A stretch of 64,000 nt of DNA from Limonium bicolor. Lineage: Eukaryota > Streptophyta > Magnoliopsida > Caryophyllales > Plumbaginaceae. Shown in pieces: positions 34,851 to 46,270 of the stretch. A program made the position numbers and the translations under genes. Within the stretch, counting starts at the first letter, position 1. Each line of letters begins with the position of its first letter. The stretch spans positions 43,592,171-43,656,170 of the forward strand of contig CM041776.1 in assembly GCA_023374045.1 (NCBI GenBank), given 5' to 3'. The notes under the pieces are model-generated. The model was given only the letters and a program-made list of their open reading frames with translations, had not been told where the DNA came from and did not search any database.

Positions 34851-37644
34851 CCGGCTGTAAGATTAGGTGGGTATAGCACATTTTTTGGTAAAGATACGTG
34901 AAACACGTTGTGCATTTCCCTTGAGCTCAGTAGATAATTTTAACTGATGGGACCACCCGCTTCCGTTGTGCGACTCTGATTAAGTAATGTTTAATCATTT
35001 TGGAATAGTCTTAAATGCGCTTCATAGATGGTATATTTTAAGTTTCTTTATGTTCACATGTAGGGTTGATGAGTTGTGTTCACCATTAATTTCGTTTGAT
35101 TGTCATTGTTGACCTTGACTGGACTTCTGTCCATTTACGGGGTATTGCCCCTAAGAATTCATGCATTCCCTGGCATGTTTTATTTCGCATTATCATTCTT
35201 TTATATTTAAATCCCGTGTGTATGGGTGAAGGTGATCTTCCATCTTGTTTGTTGCCAATTATGCCATGTCTTGTTGAGGCTGTCAGATCAATGTGCCGCG
35301 TTATGCCGCTGCTCCTGATTATTTTGTCTCTAAGTAGCTGTTAGTTGCAGCATAGCTTGGTATTCTTCATTGTATATCTTGTTAGTGTACGTCGGCTTCC
35401 AATAATATTATAAGGTTTGCCCATCCTATGATGCTCAAGCACATGTCATCCATTATCCTTTCATCGTTGAGTTCTTCATGAGTTTCATTTGATTGTTTGT
35501 GCCTGTATGCTTATTTTGTGATAGCTGCTCACGGCGGTGATTCCACTAAGATTCTTCTCGTCGATATTACTGAGGCGTTTTGCTCCTTATCGGATTTGAT
35601 TCCTTTCCGGTGTTCCTCCCGCTAGTTGCTTTCGTATATGGGGTATTTCCTTGATGTATATTATTACTTACCTGATTGGTTTTCCGATGTATTCTCCTTG
35701 ATAGTGGTAACGTTCTGATGGTGGGGTTCATCATCTTGTTGGTGTTGCTGATGCATCCAGTGGTTTAGTTGTTGTAGCTATAAAGTTGTAGTATTCTTGT
35801 CGGTTTGAAATTTGTCTTCTATTCATCGCCTCTTGTAGTCGTTGGCGCTCGGGTCTTGTATTAATAGTGGGGCATGTTAGAGTTCGTCTCTTTGATCTTC
35901 AGGTCATCATCTTGTGTTTCTGGTATTCGAGTTTACTGTTACCATTTGGTTTTCACTTTTCAATATAGGATATGAGCTACGGTCGAGCCGTGCATCTTGT
36001 ATATAATATAGGAATATTTCCTGTTATTACTGATTCCCAAATTGTCGGTAGTATATACACGATCTTTTATTGATTGTTCATCAAGTACCACAGTAGGGTT
36101 CCGTTAAGAGGTTTCTAACAAGGAAAGTTTTCCTCACAATTTCACATGTTTTTTTGCGGTTTATATGCATCAAACTCATGAGAGTATAAGTTTAATGTTT
36201 CTACTCTTTATATTCCACCTCACTTACAGGTAGGTTCCCGTTTAATATACTGGGTTTGAATGATAAAGGAAGGATTTAAAGTCGTTCTTCCCCTTCTGAT
36301 GGCAATAAGGCCATAACTTAGAAGTAGTTTTCAAATACTTGTCAATATAGATAGAGTCTCTTGGTCTTGTATTTAATATATTAACATGACTCAAATGTTA
36401 ACAACGATTTATTTTCCTTCATAGTTGACTATTTTGGACAACCATGAGTCGTTTCAGCATTTCAATTTTTCAGGGTAGTATGTTATTCAACTTTAACTTA
36501 GATCCTCAACATCTAATATATTTTATTGGTAGACCCTTCATAGAAATAGGAACAAAATTTGACTTATCACAGAGATATTGGTGACCATTGTAGGGAGTCT
36601 CAGGATCATCCAACCCTGACGGGGTCAGCGTCAGTTTTGAACTATCCCTCCACTCCATTGGGTTTGAGTGGTTTCCCTTGATAGCCAGGATAAGTTCGAA
36701 CCTCCCCGTCAAATATCAAAAACCACATAATAGCAGTTTCCAAATTTTATCTTATCAAGATTGTGACGTGGTGATTACAACATTCTTTCTTAACTGTTAT
36801 ACAACTAATCTAACGGCTGTTGTAACCTAGACTCGAAATAGGGTACTCCTTATTCCTGGAATAAGTCCTTTGATCACTCCTTAGCGTGGAATCTAGTCTT
36901 TCTTCTTGGCCTAAAAGATAAATTCTTATTAAACCACCTAGACACTTATGCCTAATAAATTATTTCATCAGTCATTTGACTCTTAAACAATCATGCAAGC
37001 AATAATTTCATTTATGGACTTGGATACCTTGAAATATACTCTTCTCTTAAAAGCTTTATCTAGTATTTAACTTATCAGGTTTGATCATTGTCTACACCCT
37101 AGTTATCATTACTTGGAACAAAAGGCCGTTATAGTTATACTAAATTTGGAATAAGACTCTAAGAGAAGTTTCCTATAACTATCCTGTACTTAGGATTCCC
37201 AAGTTTGAATCTTACAGTTTGGTGACAAGACAATCAAAACTTATGATTATTTTTTATCACTCAGAAAAATTGGTTAATCCACAACTCAGCTTCCAAAATA
37301 GGCCGCTTAGGGCATAAATAGAGGATTTATAATCATAGAGTTTGGTATATATTGTTAGGAAAGTTCGCGTGTAAGACGCTTGTTACAAGTCAAGGGGTAT
37401 GTTCTCCCCCCCTTAACAATTTTACTCCACTCACCTTTAGTGTATATATGAATTCAAACTCTCAGTATAGCTTACTTTGCCTCCATAGAGAGTTATTGGT
37501 TATTATGATCGTATAAAAATTTATACTACATTGGAAGATGACTTCATTTGTTCTCAGATGTTCTTTACTTACATTCTCAAATTGAGCTGTCATGGAAGAC
37601 ATATGCTCGTATAAATCCATAGGATAGAGTAGGACATGTGCCTC
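34851..37644 (-). mobile_element. LARD-like internal sequence, minus strand, decayed
   Basis: Two landmarks assign orientation and type: the conserved block at 36707-36580 and a polypurine-like tract at 37416-37403. The rest is T-rich on the plus strand and I cannot align it securely. No retroviral protein motif is seen. It ends where the chromovirus LTR begins. Confidence 0.5.
36580..36707 (-). repeat. Third copy of the conserved LARD block
   Basis: The minus-strand reading contains GGATAGTTCAAAACTGACGC and GTCAGGGTTGGATGATCCTG, matching 27241-27369 and 62148-62276. The hairpin arms at 36616-36628 carry a paired change relative to those copies. Confidence 0.75.
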
Positions 37645-40600
37645 TGTAACACCCCAACCGCTAATCCTATGCTTACCGTCTAACCGTCCTATTAATCCTA
37701 CGAGTTTGCAGCGGAATTAATACATACTTACTACGGCGGGTGAAACAATGCCGCTAACCGCCCATACGGCTAGCTAGGCTACTAATACTTACAGTCACGG
37801 TCTGATGAACATAACGTACCGAGCTACTAAATTACTTACCAAAATAACATATGCCGAATACTTACATCCTGGATCACCGAGTATTTAAAATATATTCAGT
37901 TACAATCTTTCAAGCTTACCAAAAGAATGAGTTTCTAAAGCTACTCATCTATACCAATGCTCCTTTCCCAATATCCAAAAAGGTGTACCCCATGGTACAC
38001 CGGCTAATCAAAACTGTAGCCCTGTACTACTTAGTACACCCATCTCAAATTCATTGTTTACAACCAAAAAAGAAATAAAAGAAATGAAAGTAGATCTTCA
38101 CATCTTCATCAATCTCGAGTACCTGCGTGTAGTAAAAATGGTGCCCCAAGGGGCTCAGCAAAAGCTGCATATGGACTCCGCATATACCGCGTGCTAGCTA
38201 GGGCACGCCGACTATTTGACGTCCACTAAACATGCCATTCATTATTCATACATACATCTCTTCATACAATATACATGCTATACAATTCATTACACAATCA
38301 AGGCAACATTACAAGTATACATCTTACTTACCTTCACAAGGTTAGCCAAATTATGCATCCGGGTTAATCGGAATGCTTTACTCTTTTACTCATTACTTAC
38401 TTCTTCTTGCATACGATTACTTACTTCCTTTTTACTTTACTTACTCATTCTTACTTACTTACTTATACTCAAGTCAAGTCGTCGGGACCTCCGGCCTTGG
38501 GGACTACGCCGTCCCACATCCGGGATTTACTTGACTCACTAATCCGGGATGCTACCCACTTAAGGGATTTGGGCCGCGGACCAGTTTAAGAGTCAGGAAT
38601 TGGAGCCAACCTCTCGTGACTCCGCATCCTCACGCGTGGCCGAAACTATATCGGACTTCTACTCATTCCAATTTAATTACCATTTTAAGTTAGGATGGTT
38701 AGCTTGTTAGGAATAAGTTAGAAGTCCAAACGCAATAAATAACGGTCACGGTACAATACAACATACATACACACATTCATATCATCCATACATTTCATGA
38801 AGTATACAAACTAAGAATTAAAGAAAATATACAACCTCATACAACACTACATATTCACAAGTATGCATATTAACTCCGATTCGTGCATTTATCTTATTTG
38901 GTGATCAATTAGCACACAACACACAAATCAGAGTAACCAAGATAGCATACGGGGCATGAGGAATCCATACCGTTCACCGTTGTACGTAATTCCAAACGTC
39001 CTTCGATGTCACAACCAAGTCCTATTACATACATACAATTGAATGATCAATTTACCTATCATCAACTTAACTCCTACTTACTATGTCCTTACATTTCTTA
39101 CACTTATACTTTACTTACTTATTTTTCCTTTACTTAAATTTCTATCTTCTTACTTAAGGTTTGCATGCTTACACACATATACATATACATATATGTATGG
39201 GTATACATATACATATATATACAATTACTATTTAAATTAAATTGTTTTTTTTTTTTTGTCAGGACCGGACTTGCGACCGACCCTGGCAAGTCCGGTCCAT
39301 TCCAGTAGGTTTCATCGGGAAATTTTTTGGCCCGACCGGACTTGCATGTCCGGTCGCAAGTCCGGTCGATTCCAGTAACATTCTTACGGAAAATTTTTCT
39401 GCTCGACCGGACTTGCAAGTCCGGTCGCAAGTCCGGTCGATTCCAGTAGCATTTTGACGGGAAATTTTTCTGCTCGACCGGACTTGCAAGTCCGGTCGCA
39501 AGTCCGGTCGATTCCAGTAGCATACTGACGGGAAAATTTTCTGCTCGACCGGACTTGCAAGTCCGGTCGCAAGTCCGGTCGACTCCAGTATTTGCATTTT
39601 AATTTCTGTTTTCAGTCCTCTCTTTCACCCATTACTTCCCCATTGTTCCTGCACTTAATCCTACATGTTTTAACACCATTTAAACCTCCTAATACACCCT
39701 AGTTCATTTCCTAACTCCTTACACAATTTTATACTCATTCACTCATCTAATTTTCTAAGTTTCAACTCACACTTTCACTAGTTGTTTCCCTAGTTGTGTT
39801 TGCTACAGATTTTAGCACTAACACTCTCCATCTACCACTCCCTCTTCTAATGTCATTTCTAACACTCCTAACACATTATAATTACATTAACTATCTCTCC
39901 CAACTTATCCTCTATCTTCCTTAATCAAAATCTGTTACACACTCCCATTATTCACCTAGTTTTAATTCTCTAAGTGTTCTAATCCTAGGCAAATTTTGCC
40001 ATAGTCTCCCCTATAATTTTATACTCTCACCACATTGTTTTACTCACATCTATATTGTCTCACCTGTTTTCAATAACATCAATATACACAAGCTCCCATA
40101 TACAATCCCAATACTAAAACAACACTAAAACACTAAAAAATTCCTGCACACAACACTACTCCCCAATCAGTTTTGTAACAGTTTTACATGTCTTTTAAAG
40201 CTTCAAAATACTTGTATTCTCTTACACATTATACCATTTATGCATTATCATTTTACAATACCCATTTCCATTCTTAAAAATCTGTTACATATACAATTAC
40301 AAGACTACACAAAGGTGAGTATATTACCTTGTTATTTCACAAGCTTCTTCTTTCTTTCTCCTTCCTCTTTCTCTACCGGTTTTGTAATCTCAATCCACTA
40401 ACACTACAACCATTCACATACACCATTCAATACCATGAACTAACCCTAACCATTAATCAAGCTTTAATCTAGGTTTTAGGGTTTAGAAAATTTATTACCT
40501 TCCAAGAGCACAAGAGCTGTTTGGGATAGCTCAAGAACAAGGTTTCTCACACCACCAAGATGCCAAAATCGGCTGGACATACAAGAGGCCAAACAAGGCT

Positions 40601-41457
40601 TAGTCTAAATTTTCGTTTTGCCATTTAGGCTAGAAAAAGATGGAGTTTTTGAAGATATTTTTACCTTAGAAGAACAAGGAGAACAAGGGCCTTCTAATGG
40701 TGGTGTTGAAGCTTCAAATGGGGAATACCCTCAAAATCGAAAATGCTTGTTTTTGGATTTTGGAAAGATGAAAATGTAGCTCTTGAGGAGAGGATTACAA
40801 TGGTGGTGTTTTTATAATTTTTGGAAGAGTGTGGAGAGAGTTACAAAGGAGAGAGGTAAGTTTTGTGAGGTTGTTTCTTCTTTCACCATGGAATCGATGG
40901 AGGTGAAGAAGAAGAAAAGAGAGAGTGAGGGTGCTGGTCCACGTGAGGGAAAAGAGAGAATGGGGTAGGAGAGAGAATTGTGAGGAGTAATAGAGTGGGG
41001 TGAGGTTTACTTTATTGTTTTTGTTTTTAGTAATAAGAAGTGTGGGTGAGTGTGTGTATATATGTAAATCGGACACACACAGAGACCAAGGGGGTTTTAA
41101 ATTTTTTTTTACATTCTTGGACACATAAGTTTGTTTTATATTTCTACCCACCCCAACTTCCCGTTTTTGACAGTTTTTACTAATTCTCGTTTTCTTGATT
41201 TTATTGGTCCTAAGCTCACTAATATTTATTAATGATATTTAGTTGACCAAAACTGTTACGAGTCTATTTGACCCGCTTAAAGACACGTTTTCCCGGTTAC
41301 CTCGAAAAACGCGCTTTAAGGTTCGGTAATGTTTTTAAACCGTTTTAAAGGTCCGTTTTCTTCGGGATTTGTTCCCTAATAATTATTTACACTTAATTAA
41401 GCTTCTAAATTACTTATTAGCCTAATTAATCACTATTTTTAATTACGGGGTATTTCA
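37645..41457 (-). mobile_element. Chromovirus 3' LTR (left copy, 3813 bp)
   Basis: It runs from TGTAACACCCC (37645) to GGGGTATTTCA (41457) on the plus strand. It carries the 71-bp palindromic array and a TATA-like tacatatatacac on the minus strand near 41064-41052. ORFs inside it (for example 39523-39134) are products of the repeats. Confidence 0.93.
39263..39590. repeat. Five 71-bp tandem units with a 20-nt perfect palindrome
   Basis: Units start at 39263, 39334, 39405, 39476 and 39547, a constant 71-bp spacing. The core in units 3-5 is ACCGGACTTGCAAGTCCGGT, a perfect palindrome, followed by a second GCAAGTCCGGTCG half and ATTCCAGTA. The right LTR has the same five units (49571-49890) with spacings of 68-71 bp. 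Confidence 0.92.
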
Positions 41458-41473
41458 ATCTACCCCCCTTAAG
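41458..41473 (-). promoter_or_regulatory. Polypurine tract next to the 3' LTR
   Basis: On the minus strand this reads CTTAAGGGGGGTAGAT directly before the LTR start. Confidence 0.88.
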
Positions 41474-41833
41474 AAACTTTGCCCTCAAAGTTGCTCAAGG
41501 TTAATAGTTTTATAATTCTACTCATTATGCAAACCAATTGCCATAATGTATCTTCTACACCTATGAGGTGTTTACTTCATTCACATTGCAAGCATACACA
41601 TTTCAATACACATCACAATTCACATACACAATCATCATTTCATTCATACCATACCACAATACAAATACATCATTACCATCCACAATACACATTACACACA
41701 ACACCATACATTACACATACACATCATTCATTACACATTACACATACATACACATCCATACTAAATTCACTTGCACTACATGTGCCATACAAAATGCAAT
41801 GCTTACCCCGAAGCAATGCTAAAGCAAAGGGTT

Positions 41834-41850
41834 CTACCCCCCTTAAAAGG
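41834..41850 (-). promoter_or_regulatory. Second polypurine tract, just after the pol stop
   Basis: The minus strand reads CCTTTTAAGGGGGGTAG, about 40 bp downstream of the pol stop codon and about 360 bp before the LTR-adjacent tract. The intervening 41474-41833 is a low-complexity CA/AT-rich stretch without a gene. Confidence 0.65.
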
Positions 41851-41887
41851 GGTACGACCCGTACCCGTATACTAAATACTAGACTCT

Positions 41888-43257
41888 CTAGTCTATGAAT
41901 AACTGCGGGTATTTAGCCTTCATGGCATCTTCCAACTCCCATGTCGCTTCTTCGACATCATGGTTAGACCATAGGACCTTCACCATTCGTATAGACTTAT
42001 GGCGAGTGTCTCTGGTCTTCCTATCAAGGATTCTCACTGGGGTTTCGACATATCTCATGTTTGGCTCAATGGATAGTCTCTCGGGCTCCAACACATGAGA
42101 AGGATCAGCCATATACTTCTTGAGTTGTGACACATGAAATACATCATGGACACGTCCCAAGTCCTCAGGTAGTGCTAACCTGTAGGCTACTGAACCAACT
42201 CTTTCGGTGATAGTGTACGGCCCTACAAACTTTGGGCTTAGCTTGCCCTTCTGACCAAATCTGAAGACACCCTTCATAGGTGAAACTCGCAAGAACACTT
42301 GGTCGCCCACGGCGAACTCAGGTCGCGTCGTCTCACATCCGCATAGGATTTCTGTCTATCTTGGGCTGCCTTCATGTTAGCTCGGATTTGTTGCACTTCG
42401 GCTTGCACTTGCTCAAGGTACTCCGGTCCTATTATGACCGCTTCACTTGACTCATCCCAACACAAGGGTGTACGGCAAGGTCTACCGTATAGAGCTTGGA
42501 AAGGCGACATCTTAATCGAGGCGTGATAACTATTATTATACGAGAACTCGATAAGATGAAGCTTATCTAACCAACTCCCCTGAAAGTCCAAGGCACATGC
42601 CCGAAGCATGTCCTCCAGTGTCTGGATGGTCCTTTCTGTCTGACCGTCGGTCTGAGGATGGAAGGCGGTACTCAACTTCAATTCTGTACCCAACGCTTCC
42701 CTTGTAGCTCTCCAGTATCTCGAAAGAAACTGGTGTCGCGGTCAGATACTATGGTCTTAGGGACTCCGTGGTGTCTGATAATCTCCTTATCAAAAAGCTC
42801 AGCTAGCTTACTACCTTCCAGGTGTCCTTCATCGGTATGAATCTGGCAACCTTGGTAAGGCGATCTACTACAACCCAGATCATGTTGAGTCCTCCCCTAG
42901 CAGGTGGGAGTCCTACAACAAAATCCATGGAGATATCATGAAATTTCCACTCCGGAATTGGCATCGATTGTACCATTCCGCCCGGTCTACGGTGTTCAAA
43001 TTTTACCTTCTGGCATGTTAAGCATCTCAATACAATTCCGTCACATCTGACTTCATTCCAGACCACCAGAAGTACCTCTTCATGTCTTTGTACATCTTGG
43101 AGGCTCCCGGATGGACTGATAATGTAGAACTATGTGACTCTCGCAGGATGCGATCCCTTAGCTCAGCATTGCTTCGGGGGACGCATAGCCTGCCATTCAA
43201 CCGAATCAAACCATCTTCATGTAGCTTAAAATCATACTTTTTTCTCAAATGTACCAT
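41888..43257 (-). pseudogene. pol: Integrase with chromodomain-like C-terminus
   Basis: It should insert element cDNA into chromatin. From the N-terminus, the zinc-binding part (43257-43010) has H..H and C..C residues ([28 protein letters not shown]). The catalytic core has FVVGLP and [12 protein letters not shown], a DRD word near 42735, and FHPQTDGQTERTIQTLEDML with the conserved Glu. The GPY-like module (KLSPKFVGPYTITERVGSVA) leads to a tail with VKVLWSNHDVEEATWELED, typical of Tekay-clade chromodomain-like ends. TAG at 41890-41888 ends pol. The core is split by shifts near 42800-43030 and by a missing base near 42322. Motifs are otherwise intact. Confidence 0.88.
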
Positions 43258-43813
43258 TCTCGATCTTGTGTCTGATTTCGGTTAGGTAAGGGTCGCTCAA
43301 CTGAGCGTCTCGCACCTCGTCAACCAAGCTAGAAGAAGCGAGTAGCGAATGGAGCGAGTGTGCTCGACGGCTCAGGGCGTCGGCTACAATGTTTGCCTTC
43401 CCTTCCTTATACTGCAGGTTGATGTCGTAGTCTGAGAGAAACTCCATCCACCTTCTCTGTCTCAAGTTGAGTTCTTTCTGAGTGAATACATACTGTAAGC
43501 TCTTATGATCGGAGTAGATGGTGATGCTTACCCCATAGAGATAGTGTCGCCATATCTTCAAGGCGAAGACAATGGCTCCTAACTCTAAGTCGTGAGTCGG
43601 GTAATTCTCCTCATGTTTCTTCAGCTGGCGGGAGGCATAAGCAACAACCTTGCCATGCTGCATGAGTACGCATCCCATTCCTTTGCCTGATGCATCACAG
43701 TATACCTCAAATCCCTCTGTGCCCTCTGGAAGAGTAAGGAGGGCGCTGAGGTCAATGAGTCTTTCAGTTCTGAAATGATAGCTCGCACTCGTCTGTCCAT
43801 ACAAACGGTGCAT
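43232..43813 (-). CDS. pol: RNase H domain of pol
   Basis: The open frame contains [76 protein letters not shown] and IVADALSRR. These are the catalytic Asp/Glu/Asp signatures of Ty3/gypsy RNase H, which degrades the RNA strand during reverse transcription. It is the best preserved part of this pol. Its upstream link to RT (43814-44082) is readable but frameshifted. Its downstream link to integrase is in another frame. Confidence 0.88.
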   Translation of the reverse strand: MHRLYGQTSASYHFRTERLIDLSALLTLPEGTEGFEVYCDASGKGMGCVLMQHGKVVAYASRQLKKHEENYPTHDLELGAIVFALKIWRHYLYGVSITIYSDHKSLQYVFTQKELNLRQRRWMEFLSDYDINLQYKEGKANIVADALSRRAHSLHSLLASSSLVDEVRDAQLSDPYLTEIRHKIENGTFEKKV

Positions 43814-44703
43814 CTTTCTTCATCAATGTAGTCATGGGCTTGGCGACTTTCGAGAAGTCCCTTACAAATCTCCGGTAGTAACCGGCTAGACCAAGAAAGC
43901 TCCTAATGTCGGTAACAGTCTTGGGTCTAGGCCATGATCGTACAGCTTCTACTTAGAAGGGTCAACTGAGATACCTGCGCTCGAGATGACATGTCCAAGG
44001 AATGATACCTGATCAAGCCAAAACTCGCATTTGGAGAACTTCGCATAAAGCTGGTTCTCGCGCAGTGTCTCAAGCACTTTCCTCAAGTGAATTTCATGTT
44101 CCTCTGGTGATTTGAATATACAAGGATGTCGTCGATGAAGACCACAACCGAAGTGTCCAACTGCTCACTGAATAAACGATTCATGAGGTCCATGAATTTT
44201 GCCGGTGCGTTTGACAAACCGAATGGCATCACTGTGAATTCGTAGTGGCCATATCTGGTACGGAATGCCGTTTTCTCAATGTCTTGTTCCTTGATTGCAA
44301 TCTGATGGTACCCTGAACGGAGGTCGATCTTGGAGAAGACTGAGGCTCCTTTCAACTGGTCGAATAGATCGTCGATACGTGGTAGTGGGTATTTATTTTT
44401 GACTGTGACCGCATTCAGCTCGCGGTAGTCAATGCATAGTCGGAGGCTACCGTCCTTCTTCTTCACGAAGAGAACCGGTGCTCCCCAGGGTGATACGCTC
44501 GGGCGTATAAACCCTTTGTCTAGAAGATCTCTCAACTGTTCTTTCAATTCGGTCATCTCTGCTGGTGCCATGCGGTACGGTGCCCTAGCAATGGGACCGG
44601 TACCTGGCAATAGATCAATTCGAATTCCACTGCTCTCGGTGGTGGCATGCCGGGTAGCTCCTTAGGGAATACATCGGGATACTCGGATACAATGGTACTT
44701 CAT
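43814..44703 (-). pseudogene. pol: Reverse transcriptase domain of pol
   Basis: Frame 44610-44083 holds [52 protein letters not shown] and FIDDILVYS, with the catalytic Asp pair at 44133-44128. The upstream linker [14 protein letters not shown] is at about 44655-44620. The distal part ([34 protein letters not shown]) lies at 44010-43815 in shifted frames. The domain converts element RNA to DNA. All catalytic residues are present; the breaks are one-base shifts. Confidence 0.88.
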
Positions 44704-45290
44704 CACTGAACTCTGGATCTCGCTCCAGGTCTTGTACATAACAAAGATACACTCTTGGCCCTTTCTGAGCTCCCGGTACATAGCCATGGCAGATATAGTG
44801 TGGTCGAAGGCTCTCTCGGTCTCTGGCGGTAAGATACGGTAACCCCAGAAGGACTCTTGAGCAGCAAACGATGCTCGGCGCAGAGGATTCTACCCTTGTG
44901 CCGCTCCAACCAATTCATCCCAATGATTACGTCGAATCCCAATCCATTGAATTCGATGAAGGAAAGGGAAACGATTCGCCTTTGATTTGGATTGTGGCTG
45001 ATTGATAGTATTTGGTGCACTTTACTCGCTCCTTCGATGGGAGAGTAACCATGAAGTTCGGTAGCTCATCCGCATCTAGCTTCAACCTCTTCACAAAGGA
45101 TGGTGATACGAAAGTGTGAGAGGCGCCGGAGTCGAATACACATTGGCATCAATGCCATTTACTGGGAAGGTTCCCGTTAGAATGGTGCCGCTTCTGCCGG
45201 CTTGTGCTTCGGTGAGGATGCTCAGGTTACCTTCGGTACCGAGTCCACAACCTATTGGATTCACAATTGGATAAGTATTGATGGTGGACA
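44704..45290 (-). pseudogene. pol: Aspartic protease region of pol
   Basis: The N-terminal part (LTEAQAGRSGTILTGTF, PVNGI) starts at about 45260. The active-site word FDSGASHTFVSPSF is encoded at about 45137-45095, with GACTCCGGCGCC at 45133-45122, one base out of frame with the upstream part. The C-terminal part FDVIIGMNWLERHKGRILC is in frame 45020-44703. This is a retropepsin that should process Gag-Pol. It lies directly downstream of the AlkB ORF. Confidence 0.82.
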
Positions 45291-45391
45291 CAAGTGGAAT
45301 TAAATCAACACTGCTCTTTATTGATAAACCAACCATCATACATACCGTGTCTCTAATACACGTTACTAATAGATTACATGATACTAGGAAT

Positions 45392-46147
45392 TTAATACTT
45401 TCTAAAGGTAAGGTTCAGGCGTCCTGGTTTCATGTGTGTGGCATTGATTATTGCCGGCGGTGCCGTATTCAACTTGATCTTGTTGATCCCGTGATACAGC
45501 ATCCTAGAGTTTCCACCCATGATTAGGACATCTCCTGATCTCAATACCAGTTTCTGTGCGAGGTCCACACGCTTCTGCTCGCTATACAGGAATATGGCGT
45601 CATCACCAATGGACCAAGACACTACGGGCACTCCTTGTTCAAGAGATTCCGCTGTCTCGTCCTTGTCTTGGTGTAACCCAAGTCGTCCTTCTTTTTCATA
45701 GAAGTTGACGATACAAAGGTCCGCTTCAAGTGCGGGGATTGGTTCAGATTCACATTGTTGTGCAAGTTCAACTGCTTGAGTGATGAGGGTCTGAAACTCT
45801 GGTGGTATTGTCGGTGGCGTCGCTCCATCTGTGTTCGTGTCTCCTGGTATGTCTTGGTATAAGGATTCCAGTCCTTTCCCAAGCACATCATCTTCAGCTT
45901 CATCTTCGCTCCACCGGGGAATTCGGGTGTGTAAAATCCACCTTGACCCGTTCCTAGCTCGTTGCATCGTCGATGATTGAGATTTGCGCTTCGGGTGTCA
46001 GGTATCCCTTAATAAAATCATACCTGGTCGGATGACCTGACACTGTTTGTTGGTGTAGTCGTGGTTGGTGATGTCGATCTCTTCTTGATTCAAGGTTACC
46101 GGTATTGGGTAACAGATACTAAAGTTTCCTATGGTTACAAATTTCAT
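45392..46147 (-). CDS. AlkB-like 2-oxoglutarate/Fe(II) dioxygenase (ALKBH1 type) captured in the retrotransposon
   Basis: The gene encodes about 250 residues on the same strand as gag-pol, between the gag zinc knuckles and the protease. The N-terminal part starts at ATG 46147 (MKFVTIGNF...IRPGMILL to 46010). After one-base shifts near 46009 and 45966 it continues as GYLTPEAQISIID and GQGGFYTPEF..KMKLKMMCLGKDWNPYT. After a shift near 45845 the C-terminal half is open to TAA at 45392. That half holds NFYEKEGRLGLHQDKDE with the HxD Fe ligands (codons 45673-45665), VPVVSWSIGDDAIFLY, SGDVLIMGGNSRMLYHG with the distal His (45493-45491) and RLNLTFR (45421-45401), the RxNxTxR 2-oxoglutarate signature. 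All catalytic residues are retained. Family members remove methyl groups from nucleic acids. AATAAA follows on the same strand at about 45321. Whether it is expressed alone or as a Gag fusion is unknown. Confidence 0.9.
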
Positions 46148-46270
46148 CTACGGTGAGTACTAGTTTCAACTACTTCCATTTCATGCTAATATACACTTCA
46201 TTGATTTACTCATGCATTCACTCATACAATTACTCTACTACTAGGCATGCTATTTCAAGGATTAAAGGTT
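46148..46270 (-). other. Intron-like spacer between gag and AlkB
   Basis: On the minus strand the gag frame ends ..GGCCAAG, followed by GTAATC at 46269 and a T-rich stretch, and then CTCACCGTAG just before ATGAAATTT at 46147. This has GT..AG borders and a length of about 120 nt. The reading phase into AlkB is not convincing as assembled, so it may instead be a plain spacer before an independent start. Confidence 0.45.

Noticed and set aside
39165..39230. Microsatellite TATACA/TACATA run
   Set aside because: It is real simple sequence in both LTRs but has no further significance that I can support.
39263..39590. CRISPR-like array
   Set aside because: The repeats are adjacent 71-bp units with nearly identical spacers inside a plant LTR, not unique spacers between repeats.
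39134..39597. ORFs of 112-129 codons across the 71-bp array
   Set aside because: The proteins are repeats of the palindromic unit read in several frames and both strands. The right LTR shows shifted versions.
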